DNA from: CAZTGZ01 sp964613385
GTDB lineage: Bacteria > Bacteroidota > Bacteroidia > NS11-12g > UBA9320
Reading direction: 5' to 3'
DNA length: 62,732 nucleotides
NCBI GenBank assembly: GCA_964613385.1
Contig: CAZTGZ010000015.1
Location: 1-62,732 of the forward strand
Below, piece after piece: positions 25,111 to 34,400 of the stretch. The notes below the pieces were generated by a model. That model worked only from the letters and a program-made list of their open reading frames with translations, was not told the origin of the DNA and did not search any database. A program made the translations under genes and the position numbers. Within the stretch, counting starts at the first letter, position 1. Every line of letters starts with the position of its first letter.

Positions 25111-26763
25111 ATGAAAAAATTGATCCGGAAAAAAGCTGTTTGGATTGCATTGGCAGGTGTAATTGCCTTTTCATCTTTTAAGGCAACCACTGATTATTTC
25201 GAAATAACCAAGAATCTTGACATTTTCGCAACGGTTTATAAAGAGGTAAATACCAGTTATGTAGACGAGGTTAAACCCGGTGAATTGATGCGGGCTGCCA
25301 TTGACGCCATGTTGAACACACTGGATCCCTACACCAATTTCTATTCTGAAGCTCAAAGTGAGGATTACCGATTTCAAATGACAGGTTCATATGGTGGAAT
25401 AGGCGCTTCTATCAGACAAAGGGGTGATCAGATTATGATTGAGTCGCCTTATGAAGACTTTCCGGCACAAAAATCAGATGTGAGAGCCGGAGATATCATT
25501 TTGGAGGTAGACGGAAAATCTGTTAAGGGAAAAACCAGTAGTGAAATGACCAATTTGCTCAAAGGGGCAGCAGGTACCAAGGTTACGCTGAAACTGGAGC
25601 GTCCGGGAAAGGGAGTTTTCGAAAAGACTTTTGAACGAGCCAATATAAAGCTGAAAAATGTTCCGTATTTCGGAATGATCAATGCACAAACAGGCTACAT
25701 TAAATTAACCGGATTCACCCCGAATGCCGGCAAGGAAGTTCATGATGCACTCACTGAATTGAAGAAGAATCCCGGTATGTCATCCGTTATTTTGGATTTG
25801 AGAGGGAATGGAGGCGGATTGTTACATGAAGCGGTCAATATTGTAAATGTATTTGTTAAAAAAGGTCAATTGGTGGTTACTACGAAGGGAAGAGATCAGG
25901 AAAATGACAATACTTACCGGACGCTGAATGCACCGGTTGATACCGAAATACCCCTGGTCGTGCTTATCGATGGGAATTCAGCATCGGCTTCGGAAATTGT
26001 GAGTGGTGCAATTCAGGATTTGGATCGCGGCGTGGTTATCGGGCAGAAATCATTCGGAAAAGGGTTGGTTCAGAGTTCCAGACAGTTGAGCTACAACACA
26101 CAAATGAAAATTACAACCAGCAAGTATTATATCCCTTCGGGCAGATGTATACAAAAATTGGATTATGGCAATAAAGTAAATGGTCGTGCGGTTAGCATAG
26201 CCGATAGTCTGAAGCGAATGTTTTATACTTCTCATCGCCGCCCTGTGATTGATGGAGAGGGAATTTCTCCGGATATTAAAGTAGAGAGAAAATCATATAG
26301 CAAAATAAGTCAGAGCCTCTTAAACAAATATTTGATTTTCGATTTCGCTACTCAATACAGAAACAATCACGAGAGCATTGCGAATAGCAAGGAGTTCAAA
26401 TTGACGGATGAAGATTTTAATGCGTTTTTGCATTTCCTAAAGGATAAAGACTATCATTATAATACAGAAACCGAAGATGCCATTGAGGCTTTAGTTAAAA
26501 AATCTAAGGATGAAAAGTATTATGAAGGACTTAAGGAGCAATTCGACAAGTTGTCTTTAGAACTCAAGGCGAATAAAGATGCTGATATCAGTCGTTACAA
26601 ACATGAAATACTGGAATTGCTTGAAACAGAAATTACCAGGAGGTATTATTATGATACGGCTGAAGTAGAATCTACATTTGATGACGACACAGATATTAAC
26701 GAAGCATTGAAATTGTTTGGAGATAAGAATACCTACTTCGGAATTTTGAAGATTGGTGGCTAA
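25111..26763 (+). CDS. S41 family C-terminal processing peptidase
   Basis: A 550-residue periplasmic protease with an N-terminal signal anchor (VWIALAGVIAFSSFKA). A PDZ domain (about 85-175: YGGIGASIRQ, VRAGDIILEVDG) precedes the S41 catalytic core, which has the serine in NSASASEIVSGA and the lysine in GQKSFGKGLVQ. The last 130 residues form a charged helical tail found in many Bacteroidota members. It likely trims or degrades periplasmic proteins. The stop and the next start overlap (TAATG), so translation of the transporter gene is coupled. Confidence 0.93.
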   Translation: MKKLIRKKAVWIALAGVIAFSSFKATTDYFEITKNLDIFATVYKEVNTSYVDEVKPGELMRAAIDAMLNTLDPYTNFYSEAQSEDYRFQMTGSYGGIGASIRQRGDQIMIESPYEDFPAQKSDVRAGDIILEVDGKSVKGKTSSEMTNLLKGAAGTKVTLKLERPGKGVFEKTFERANIKLKNVPYFGMINAQTGYIKLTGFTPNAGKEVHDALTELKKNPGMSSVILDLRGNGGGLLHEAVNIVNVFVKKGQLVVTTKGRDQENDNTYRTLNAPVDTEIPLVVLIDGNSASASEIVSGAIQDLDRGVVIGQKSFGKGLVQSSRQLSYNTQMKITTSKYYIPSGRCIQKLDYGNKVNGRAVSIADSLKRMFYTSHRRPVIDGEGISPDIKVERKSYSKISQSLLNKYLIFDFATQYRNNHESIANSKEFKLTDEDFNAFLHFLKDKDYHYNTETEDAIEALVKKSKDEKYYEGLKEQFDKLSLELKANKDADISRYKHEILELLETEITRRYYYDTAEVESTFDDDTDINEALKLFGDKNTYFGILKIGG

Positions 26764-27584
26764 TGGAGTTACCAGTTGTTATTGTTCTGATGTTGATAGC
26801 CGGTTTAGCCGGAGGTATTCTTTCAGGATTAATTGGAATAGGCGGCGGATTAATTTTTGTACCACTTTTTGATTTACTTTTCGGATTCCATCAAATTGAT
26901 GGAGATACATTGGTAAAGCTGACCCTTGCCAATAGTTTTTTTGCGATATTTATTTCTGGAATTATCACTTCATACCGACAATTTAAAAATGGGAATTTCT
27001 ACTTAAGGGAAATACTGCATACGGCGATTCCGGCTGTTATAACCGGAATGACTGTTACATATTTGATTTCTGCCTTCACGTGGTATTCGGAAAACATGTT
27101 TAAACTGATATTTCTGGCTATGCTTGTATTTACAGTACTTAGGACGATGTTGAGTAAACCGAAGAGAACGGAAGAAGTGCCGGAATTCAAATCATGGAAA
27201 TTTGTTATAACAGGTTTTCTCACCGGGATTGCTTCGGGCTTGTCAGGATTGGGTGGTGGGGTGATTATGATTCCGCTATTTCAACAATTGGCCGGTATGA
27301 ACATGAAAAAGGCGAGCAGTGTTTCTATAGGTGTTATCCCGGTATTGCTTTTGCCGATGTTGGGGGTGTATCTATGGCAGAGTCCACAGGTTCCATTAAA
27401 TGAATTTTACCATTTAGGTTATTTGGTTCCTGGATATGTGCTTCCTTTGAGTTTGGGAATTTTGCTCGGTACGGGAATGGGGTTGAAGTGGTCAGCGAAA
27501 CTCTCTGACAAAAATTTACAACGTATCTTTGTGGTCCTAATTTTTGTGATTATTGTTAAATATATTTTATCCTTTTTTTCATGA
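26763..27584 (+). CDS. TauE/SafE (TSUP) family membrane transporter
   Basis: A 273-residue inner membrane protein with about eight hydrophobic helices. The two glycine-rich family motifs occur at matching places in each half (GGILSGLIGIGGGLIFVPLF near 17 and ASGLSGLGGGVIMIPLFQQL near 155), showing the internal duplication of TSUP proteins. Members export sulfite, sulfoacetate or other organosulfur anions, or take up small substrates; nothing nearby fixes the substrate. It overlaps the S41 peptidase by one base at TAATG and the M28 peptidase by four (ATGA). Confidence 0.92.
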   Translation: MELPVVIVLMLIAGLAGGILSGLIGIGGGLIFVPLFDLLFGFHQIDGDTLVKLTLANSFFAIFISGIITSYRQFKNGNFYLREILHTAIPAVITGMTVTYLISAFTWYSENMFKLIFLAMLVFTVLRTMLSKPKRTEEVPEFKSWKFVITGFLTGIASGLSGLGGGVIMIPLFQQLAGMNMKKASSVSIGVIPVLLLPMLGVYLWQSPQVPLNEFYHLGYLVPGYVLPLSLGILLGTGMGLKWSAKLSDKNLQRIFVVLIFVIIVKYILSFFS

Positions 27585-29278
27585 AATCAGTTAAATGGAT
27601 TTTGCTCAGCGCTTTGGGAATAGGTTCTTTTATGTCCGAAGCACAAATTTCGGAGCGCAAATTGTTAAAGTATGAACCTCAACTCAGGTCAGATATCGAA
27701 TATCTTGCTTCTGATGATCTGGAAGGCCGTTTAACAGGATCTGAAGGTGAATTAAAGAGTGCCGAGTTTATAGCTGCCAGAATGAAAAAGTTGGGGTTGA
27801 AACCGGGAGGAGAGCAAAACAGCTATTTTCAAAAGTTTGAAATAATCACACTGCGAATGACTCTTGACGCCAGTAGGTTGGAATTGGCCGGTGTGAATTA
27901 CCCGTTGTTCAAAGAGTTCTTTCCCGTTTCTATGTCGTCAAATGAGGCAAGTATAAATTCGGAGGCGGTATATGTTGGTTTTGGCATTCAGTCTGAGAGT
28001 CCTTTGAGAAAGGACTATGAGGGACGGGATGTTAAAGGCAAAGTTGTATTGATTGATTTGGGCAGTCCTGATGGAATTCATCCTCATTCTGCGTATCTGA
28101 GTTGGCATGGAATGGAAAAAAGGGTGGAAGAAGCCAGACGTCAGGGTGCCATAGGCGTAATTTTTTTCAGGAAGGATGCCGGCGTTGAAAAACCTGATGG
28201 TCAATTATCTCTCAAAGTTCAGCCCTCTGATATTCCGGTAGTTTTTTGTGATAAAGATCTGAGTATTTTGCCTGTACCAACCCCTGTTCGTTTGGAGGTA
28301 AAGGTATTGGTAACGAAGGAAACCGGACATAATGTAATCGGATTTAAGGACAATAAGGCCAGGCATACTGTCGTAATAGGAGCACATCATGATCACCTCG
28401 GGAGGGGTCAAATGGGAAACTCTCTTTCTACGGAGCAAGGCCATATTCATAATGGCGCTGACGATAATGCCAGTGGTACTGCCGGATTGTTGTGGCTGGG
28501 CAAGCAGTTTTCAAAAAAGAGAAGATGGAATAAAAAGAACAATTACTTGTTTATCGCTTTTTCCGGGGAAGAATTGGGACTGATCGGATCTAAATATTTT
28601 ATGGAACATCCAACGATGCCTATTGAACAAATGAATTACATGATTAACATGGATATGATCGGGAAATTGGATTCGGCTAAGAAGGCTATAGTTATTAATG
28701 GTGTGGGTACATCTCCGGCGTGGAAAGGCGCATTGGCAGAGGTTAGTCCTGATACGAACAGACTTCGGGAAATTGTTACGACAGATGGCGGAATAGGAGC
28801 CTCTGACCATACATCATTTTATTTGAAGAGGGTACCGGCCATTCATTATTTTACCGGACAGCATGTGCATTACCACAAACCTTCAGATGATAAGGAAATT
28901 CTTAATTATGGAGGAGAATTGTTCGTTCTGAATCACATAGTTGGCTTGGTTGCCGAATTGAACCACAGTGGAAAATTGGAATTTACAGAAACGAAATCGA
29001 GTGATTCAACAGGTCGGATGAAGTTTAATGTGACTCTGGGCATTATGCCGGATTATTTATATAGTGGTGAAGGCGTGAAAGTGGATGGAGTAAAGGATGG
29101 AATGCCGGGGATGAAGTCTGGGATTGAAAAAGGGGATATTATTGTGAGTTTGAACGGTGTGTTTATTACAGATATGAAGACCTATATGAAGGTTTTGAGT
29201 GAATTGAAGAAGGGCCAGATGGTTCCGGCCACGATTAAGAGGAATCAGGAAGAAGTTAAATTGAATATTCAGTTCTGA
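27581..29278 (+). CDS. M28 family metallopeptidase with PA and PDZ domains
   Basis: A 565-residue exported aminopeptidase-like enzyme with a signal peptide (1-21, ending SEAQ). A PA-like insertion (about 100-230) sits within the M28 core. The di-zinc ligands are visible in order: GAHHDHLGRG, NGADDNASGTAG, SGEELGLIGS, NMDMIGK and a final His in IHYFTGQHVHYHKPSDD. A C-terminal PDZ domain (GVKDGMPGMKSGIEKGDIIV) is attached, as in several Bacteroidota enzymes. It likely acts in the periplasm on oligopeptides. Two bases separate its stop from the metF start. Confidence 0.92.
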   Translation: MKSVKWILLSALGIGSFMSEAQISERKLLKYEPQLRSDIEYLASDDLEGRLTGSEGELKSAEFIAARMKKLGLKPGGEQNSYFQKFEIITLRMTLDASRLELAGVNYPLFKEFFPVSMSSNEASINSEAVYVGFGIQSESPLRKDYEGRDVKGKVVLIDLGSPDGIHPHSAYLSWHGMEKRVEEARRQGAIGVIFFRKDAGVEKPDGQLSLKVQPSDIPVVFCDKDLSILPVPTPVRLEVKVLVTKETGHNVIGFKDNKARHTVVIGAHHDHLGRGQMGNSLSTEQGHIHNGADDNASGTAGLLWLGKQFSKKRRWNKKNNYLFIAFSGEELGLIGSKYFMEHPTMPIEQMNYMINMDMIGKLDSAKKAIVINGVGTSPAWKGALAEVSPDTNRLREIVTTDGGIGASDHTSFYLKRVPAIHYFTGQHVHYHKPSDDKEILNYGGELFVLNHIVGLVAELNHSGKLEFTETKSSDSTGRMKFNVTLGIMPDYLYSGEGVKVDGVKDGMPGMKSGIEKGDIIVSLNGVFITDMKTYMKVLSELKKGQMVPATIKRNQEEVKLNIQF

Positions 29279-29279
29279 T

Positions 29280-30230
29280 ATGAAGCTGACAAAATACCTC
29301 AAATCGGATGAGACCCTATTTTCATTCGAGATTTTACCCCCGCTGAAGGGAAATAGCATCGAATCTATATATAAGTCTATTGATCCATTAATGGAGTTTA
29401 AGCCTGCTTTTATTGATGTAACTTATCATCGGGAGGAGTTTGTGATGAGACGACGTAAGGATGGGTCTTTTGATCGTGTTTCGGTCACAAAGCGTCCGGG
29501 TACTGTGGCCATTTGTGCCGCCATTCAGGGAAAATATCAGGTTGAGGCAGTTCCGCATTTAATATGTGGAGGATTTAGTAAACAGGACACGGAGAATGCG
29601 CTGATTGACCTTCATTTTTTGGGAATAGATAATGTTCTTGCATTAAGGGGAGATAATCTTAAAGGCGATCAACATTTCGAGCCTGAATTGGACGGGAATG
29701 CCAATAGTCTTGAATTGATTCATCAGATCAGGAATATGAATTCAGGGGTTTATCTGGATGAAGAAGTAACCAATGCAAAACCTACTAATTTTTGTGTTGG
29801 AGCTGCAGGATATCCGGAGAAACATACGGATGCTCCAAACATGCAGAGTGATTTAAACTTTTTAAAAAGAAAGGTTGAAGCCGGAGCGGAATTCATTACT
29901 ACGCAGATGTTTTTCGATAACCACAAGTACTTTGATTATGTGGAGAAGTGCAGAAATATTGGAATTGAAGTGCCGATTATTCCAGGTATCAAGCCATTGA
30001 CGAGTCGTAAGCAGATTCGTTTATTACCTCGTATTTTCAATATAGACATACCCATTGAATTGACCAGCGCTGTGGAAAAGGCTAAAACAGATGCGGAAAT
30101 TGAGCAGATTGGCATAGAATGGTGTGTGAGACAGTGTAAGGAATTAAAGCAGCGTGGAGTGCCCGTATTGCATTTTTATACCATGGGGCATCCGAGGGTT
30201 ACAGCACAAATTGCTTCCCAAATTTTCTAA
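29280..30230 (+). CDS. metF: 5,10-methylenetetrahydrofolate reductase
   Basis: Reduces 5,10-methylene-THF to 5-methyl-THF for methionine synthesis, using FAD. The 316-residue product is a TIM barrel with FSFEILPPLKGNS (Glu of the folate site), DVTYHREE, VLALRGDN (flavin contact region) and GAEFITTQMFFDN. Length and order match bacterial MetF, without the eukaryotic regulatory domain. It overlaps rsgA by one base (TAATG). Confidence 0.95.
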   Translation: MKLTKYLKSDETLFSFEILPPLKGNSIESIYKSIDPLMEFKPAFIDVTYHREEFVMRRRKDGSFDRVSVTKRPGTVAICAAIQGKYQVEAVPHLICGGFSKQDTENALIDLHFLGIDNVLALRGDNLKGDQHFEPELDGNANSLELIHQIRNMNSGVYLDEEVTNAKPTNFCVGAAGYPEKHTDAPNMQSDLNFLKRKVEAGAEFITTQMFFDNHKYFDYVEKCRNIGIEVPIIPGIKPLTSRKQIRLLPRIFNIDIPIELTSAVEKAKTDAEIEQIGIEWCVRQCKELKQRGVPVLHFYTMGHPRVTAQIASQIF

Positions 30231-31141
30231 TGACCGGAAGACAAGGACTGGTAATTAAATCTACCGGCAGCTGGTATCGTGTAAAGCTGAAGAGTGGAGA
30301 ATTATTGGATTGTCGATTGAAAGGTAAGTTCAGATTAAAGTCGATTGACAGCACCAATCCGGTAGCTGTTGGTGACGACGTGATGATAGAAGGATCCGGA
30401 GGCAAATGGGTTATATCTGAAATTTTGAACCGGAGGAATTACATTATACGTAAATCCAACAACTTAAGCAGGCAATCACAGATAATTGCGAGTAATCTGG
30501 ATCTTGTACTATTGATGGTTACCATAAGCCAGCCCAGGACTTCATTGGGTTTTATCGACAGATATTTATTGATATGTGAGTTATACGGGGTGGATGTCCT
30601 GTTATTTTGGAACAAGACAGACCTTTACCAGGAGGAGGAAAATATATTATTAAAAGAGTTTAGTGATATATACAAAAACATAGGTTATGGGGTTGTTATG
30701 GGGAATATTCATGATGGACAAGTTGAGAAGGACTTGCTGTCAGCTATAAGCGGGAGGACTACATTATTGGCGGGGCATAGTGGCGTTGGAAAGTCGAGTT
30801 GGCTGAACAGGTTGATTCCGGATTTGGATCAAAAGACAGGGGAGGTGTCGAGTGCTCATCATAAGGGCAAGCATACTACAACATTTGCTGAGATGTTTTT
30901 CGGAGCGGGCGGGATGCAAATTATTGACACTCCCGGTATCAAGGATTTTGGTATGGTATCGTTGGAGCGAAGGGAGGTTCAGTTTGGTTTTCGCGAATTT
31001 CAAAAAATAAGGCATTTGTGCCGCTTTAATGACTGCGCTCATGTTGACGAACCAGATTGCGCAATTTTAAAGGCCTTAAATGACGCAAACATCACAGAAT
31101 CAAGATATTACAACTATTTGTCAATTCTAGAGACAATTTAA
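30230..31141 (+). CDS. rsgA: Ribosome small-subunit-dependent GTPase A
   Basis: A GTPase that helps late assembly of the 30S subunit. The 303-residue product has an OB-fold N-terminus (1-75), then the permuted GTPase order G4-G1-G3: FWNKTDLY, GHSGVGKSSWLN and DTPGIKDFG. The C-terminal zinc site is HLCRFNDCAHVDEPDC (C-x4-C-x-H-x5-C). All three features are diagnostic. It is the last gene of the run that starts at the S41 peptidase; a 305-bp spacer follows before the giant adhesin. Confidence 0.97.
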   Translation: MTGRQGLVIKSTGSWYRVKLKSGELLDCRLKGKFRLKSIDSTNPVAVGDDVMIEGSGGKWVISEILNRRNYIIRKSNNLSRQSQIIASNLDLVLLMVTISQPRTSLGFIDRYLLICELYGVDVLLFWNKTDLYQEEENILLKEFSDIYKNIGYGVVMGNIHDGQVEKDLLSAISGRTTLLAGHSGVGKSSWLNRLIPDLDQKTGEVSSAHHKGKHTTTFAEMFFGAGGMQIIDTPGIKDFGMVSLERREVQFGFREFQKIRHLCRFNDCAHVDEPDCAILKALNDANITESRYYNYLSILETI

Positions 31142-31242
31142 GTGATTGAAATTTAGCAGATTGCTAAAAAATCGAGCTGAACGGAGAAAGGTTCTAAATA
31201 TTGTTTTGACATTAAATGCTGTATCTGTGTGAACAGGGGGTT

Positions 31243-31311
31243 AACTGTTGTTTATAAACGTTTTAATCTTTTAGGCACGACATCGGCATAGTTTGTAACT
31301 GTTTGATAAAC
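31243..31311 (+). repeat. Imperfect direct repeat with palindromic core, possible operator
   Basis: AACTGTTGTTTATAAAC (31243-31259) and AACTGTTTGATAAAC (31297-31311) share their ends. Each contains a near-palindromic GTTT-ATAAAC core; the first core, GTTTATAAAC, is a perfect 10-bp palindrome. The repeat starts are 54 bp apart, about five helical turns, and lie 100-175 bp before the adhesin -7 box. This would suit binding by a dimeric regulator, but it is inference. Confidence 0.35.
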
Positions 31312-31415
31312 AAAATGTTGCGGAGAATGAGTTCATTATTTCGTACACTTATAAAGAGATGTCAAACAACTTTGAGTTTTTTTAATATCTGAACTTTTTT
31401 TTGAATTATTTATTC

Positions 31416-31423
31416 TATTTTTG
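31416..31423 (+). promoter_or_regulatory. -7 box for the giant adhesin operon
   Basis: TATTTTTG matches TAnnTTTG and lies 23 bp before the ATG. A TTTG at 31400-31403 is too close for a standard -33 element, so the promoter may depend on an activator. Confidence 0.5.
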
Positions 31424-31446
31424 CGAGCAGTTCAAATTATACAGAA

Positions 31447-34400
31447 ATGACTAATAGTACATTTACCAACTTGAAAGTGAATTTCTCCTTATTAACCAGC
31501 CGGATATTTGCCCGGGTTACTTGGGTATTCCTAATGGTGTTTGCTTTCGGTGCCTTTAAAGCCAATGCGGCAATCACCGTAGCTTCTACGCCAGACGCTA
31601 TTAACTATTATTGTTATAGCTCTCCACAGCTGGTTTTACCGGTAGTTTCTACCAGTAATTGTGCCGGTGGTGGTGGTCTTCAGTATCAATGGTATCGCGG
31701 AGGCTCCTCTTTTGGTGCTTCTTCAGCCATTATTACCGGGGGAGCACCTAACTTCTCTGGTTACTCGACATCTACTATGATAGTAGGATCGCCGAGTGCC
31801 TTAGCGTTAGCGGACACCTTCTGGGTAAGCATTACTGAAACATCCGGAGGTTGTAGCGCCGTAGAAATCAGAGGTCCATTCATTTACCAGAAGATTACAT
31901 CTCTTCCGGTGGTGAGTTTAACTCCATCTACGCCTTACGAGGTTTGTGAACTGGATACAGCATCATTTACTGCTACCCATGTTTCGCCTACCCCTTATGG
32001 TTTGCTCACTTTCGATTGGTATAAGAAACCATTCAGTGGTTCATTTGGACTAGTACAACACGACACTACTTCGTTAACAACTACTAATTCCTATTATTAT
32101 ATACCTGCATTATCAAACGATCAGGATTCTGTTAGAGTGAGTGTTACAAATGCTTGTGGTACTTTAGATACTTTTGGAGTATTGGTAAATGTAAATCCAA
32201 AACCAATTGCCACAGTTAATACATCTAATATAGGAGTTTGTCAGGGCGACGCCTTTACAGTAACTTATACGGTAAGCAATGCTGCCTTGAGTGCAAACAG
32301 AGGAAGCACCGCTGTAAACTGGTCAGCCAGTATTACAGGTGACGCTGCCCTTGTGTCTTTATTGACTGCATCAGGAAGTGGAAACGGAGCTGTGAACTCC
32401 AACATTCCCGGAGGCAGTTTGTCACCAGGTACATATACCGCTACTATAAGTACAATTACAAATACATCATCAACTCCGAATTGTCCAAGAACTTTGATCA
32501 ATCAAACGATCACTGTTATTGTATATCCGGAGCCAAATGCTTCTTTTACTCAGGACACAGTAAAACTTTGCTATCAGCAAGTGAGCAATCCTTCCTTGAA
32601 TATGGTTGTGTCAAATGCAACTTATACAAATGGTGGAACCGTTGCTGTGAACTGGTCAGTTTATTACAGACAAGTCAGTGAGAACGTAACAAGTTCTTGT
32701 GCGAGCACAGCGAATGCGAATTTGACCAGATCGGCCGGAACGCATTTGAATGCTTTGTCTGGAACTGTTACCGGAACTGGAAATCAGAATTATGTTTATA
32801 CTATACCAAGCTCACTTCAGCCTGGTGTATATAGATATTATATAGATTCGATTGTTAACACAAGCAATGGCTGTAGCACCACCATACCGGTGAATGACTC
32901 CATTGTAATTGTTGTTGATCCGAGTCCGACCATTACAGTGTCTCCGACGGCAACTTCAATTTGCCAAACGAACACAACGAACTTTAATGTGATTGCTGCA
33001 AATGCCCAGTATTGTAATAGTGGGTCTTTGACAAATGCGACCTGGAGTTTGACCTTTACAGATGCAACTAATAGTACTATCGGTGCATCTCCATTTGCCG
33101 GTGTAGGTAATGGAGCGAACGTATTTACAACCAGTGCTGCACTGGCTGCAGGTGTTTATACCTTTACCCCAGGTACAATTACCAATACAACTGCTGGTCA
33201 ACAAGCTTGCTCACGTGTAATTTCAGGTAATACTTTCACATTAACTGTGAAACCTGCACCTGTAGTTGCATGGAGTACAACAGCCATCAGCGTTTGTCAG
33301 GGTAGTGCAGATACATTCACCATGGATGTGTCTAATTCAGTTTTAAGTTCCGTTGCACAAAATTGGAGCGTTTCGATTTCTGAAAGTTCAGGTAATGTGA
33401 ACACAGCGAACTGTTCCGGATCTACAGCGGGAATTATTTCACCATTAACTCAAACCGGTACAGGAAACCTGAGCAGACAATTTATTATTCCTCCGACTTT
33501 ACCTGCCGGTATTTATACATATACATTAAATAGTATTACCAATACAACAGGAAGTTGCCCGGGAACCATTTCCGGTGGAGCAACTATTACCATTACAGTT
33601 AATCCTAAACCACAAGTTACCATTAACCCTGATTCAAAAGAGGTTTGTGAAAACAATGGTGAATCGTTTAACCTTACAGTTACCAACGCCAAATACTGTT
33701 CAGCACTTGGTGTTCCTCCTGTAAATGGTACCTGGACTTTAAGCACAACGGATAACGTTGATGCAAATGAATATACTTCTATATATGGAGCTGTTGGATA
33801 TGGAACAGGTAATTTCTCTACAGTTGTTTCTGTAGATACCGCTGCCCTTTTAACGCCTAACAACCATACTTTTATCGCTACGGCTACCATGACTACTCCA
33901 GCAGTTTGTGTTGGAAATTCAGATACTTTCACGGTAATCGTTGAACCAAGACCTTTCGTAACCTTCTCAACTGATACAGTTAATGTTTGCTTCGGAAGTA
34001 CTTCTTCCTTTAGCGTTAACATTACCAATGCCTTGCAAAATGGTGTTGATCAAAGTTGGGCATTTACCTATACCAGAAATAGCGGTGCTTTGAGTGGTGT
34101 AAATTGTACCAGTGTTTCTACAGATTTAATTGGAGGTTCTCTTATCGGAGGCTTCTGGACCGTGACAGGTTCGACAGGAGACTCTGTTTTAACCGTTAAC
34201 ATCAATAGCATATTGCCAGTTGGTACCTATCGTTATACATTAACAGGAATTACCAATACCAGTGGACCTTGTACAGGATTTATTGGTGCAGATACTACCA
34301 TCGTGGTGAACGTATTACCAGTTCCATCTTTTGCCTTATCGCCTGATACTGCTCAAGTATGTGAAGGGGACTCTGTTGATGTGAATTTCACTGTAAGCAA

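Larger units (their letters stand above)
31142..31446 (+). other. Spacer and leader region before the giant adhesin
   Basis: This is the only stretch of about 300 bp without a gene. Near its start is a short hairpin (TTTAGCA, loop GAT, TGCTAAA, 31152-31168), eleven bases after the rsgA stop; on the plus strand it is followed by A residues, so it is a weak terminator at best. The middle holds an imperfect direct repeat (31243-31259 and 31297-31311). The end carries the -7 box. The region is AT-rich. No small ORF or known riboswitch was recognised. Confidence 0.6.

Noticed and set aside
31152..31168. Terminator for the rsgA operon
   Set aside because: The 7-bp stem is AT-rich and followed by A residues on the transcribed strand, so it lacks the T-run of an intrinsic terminator.
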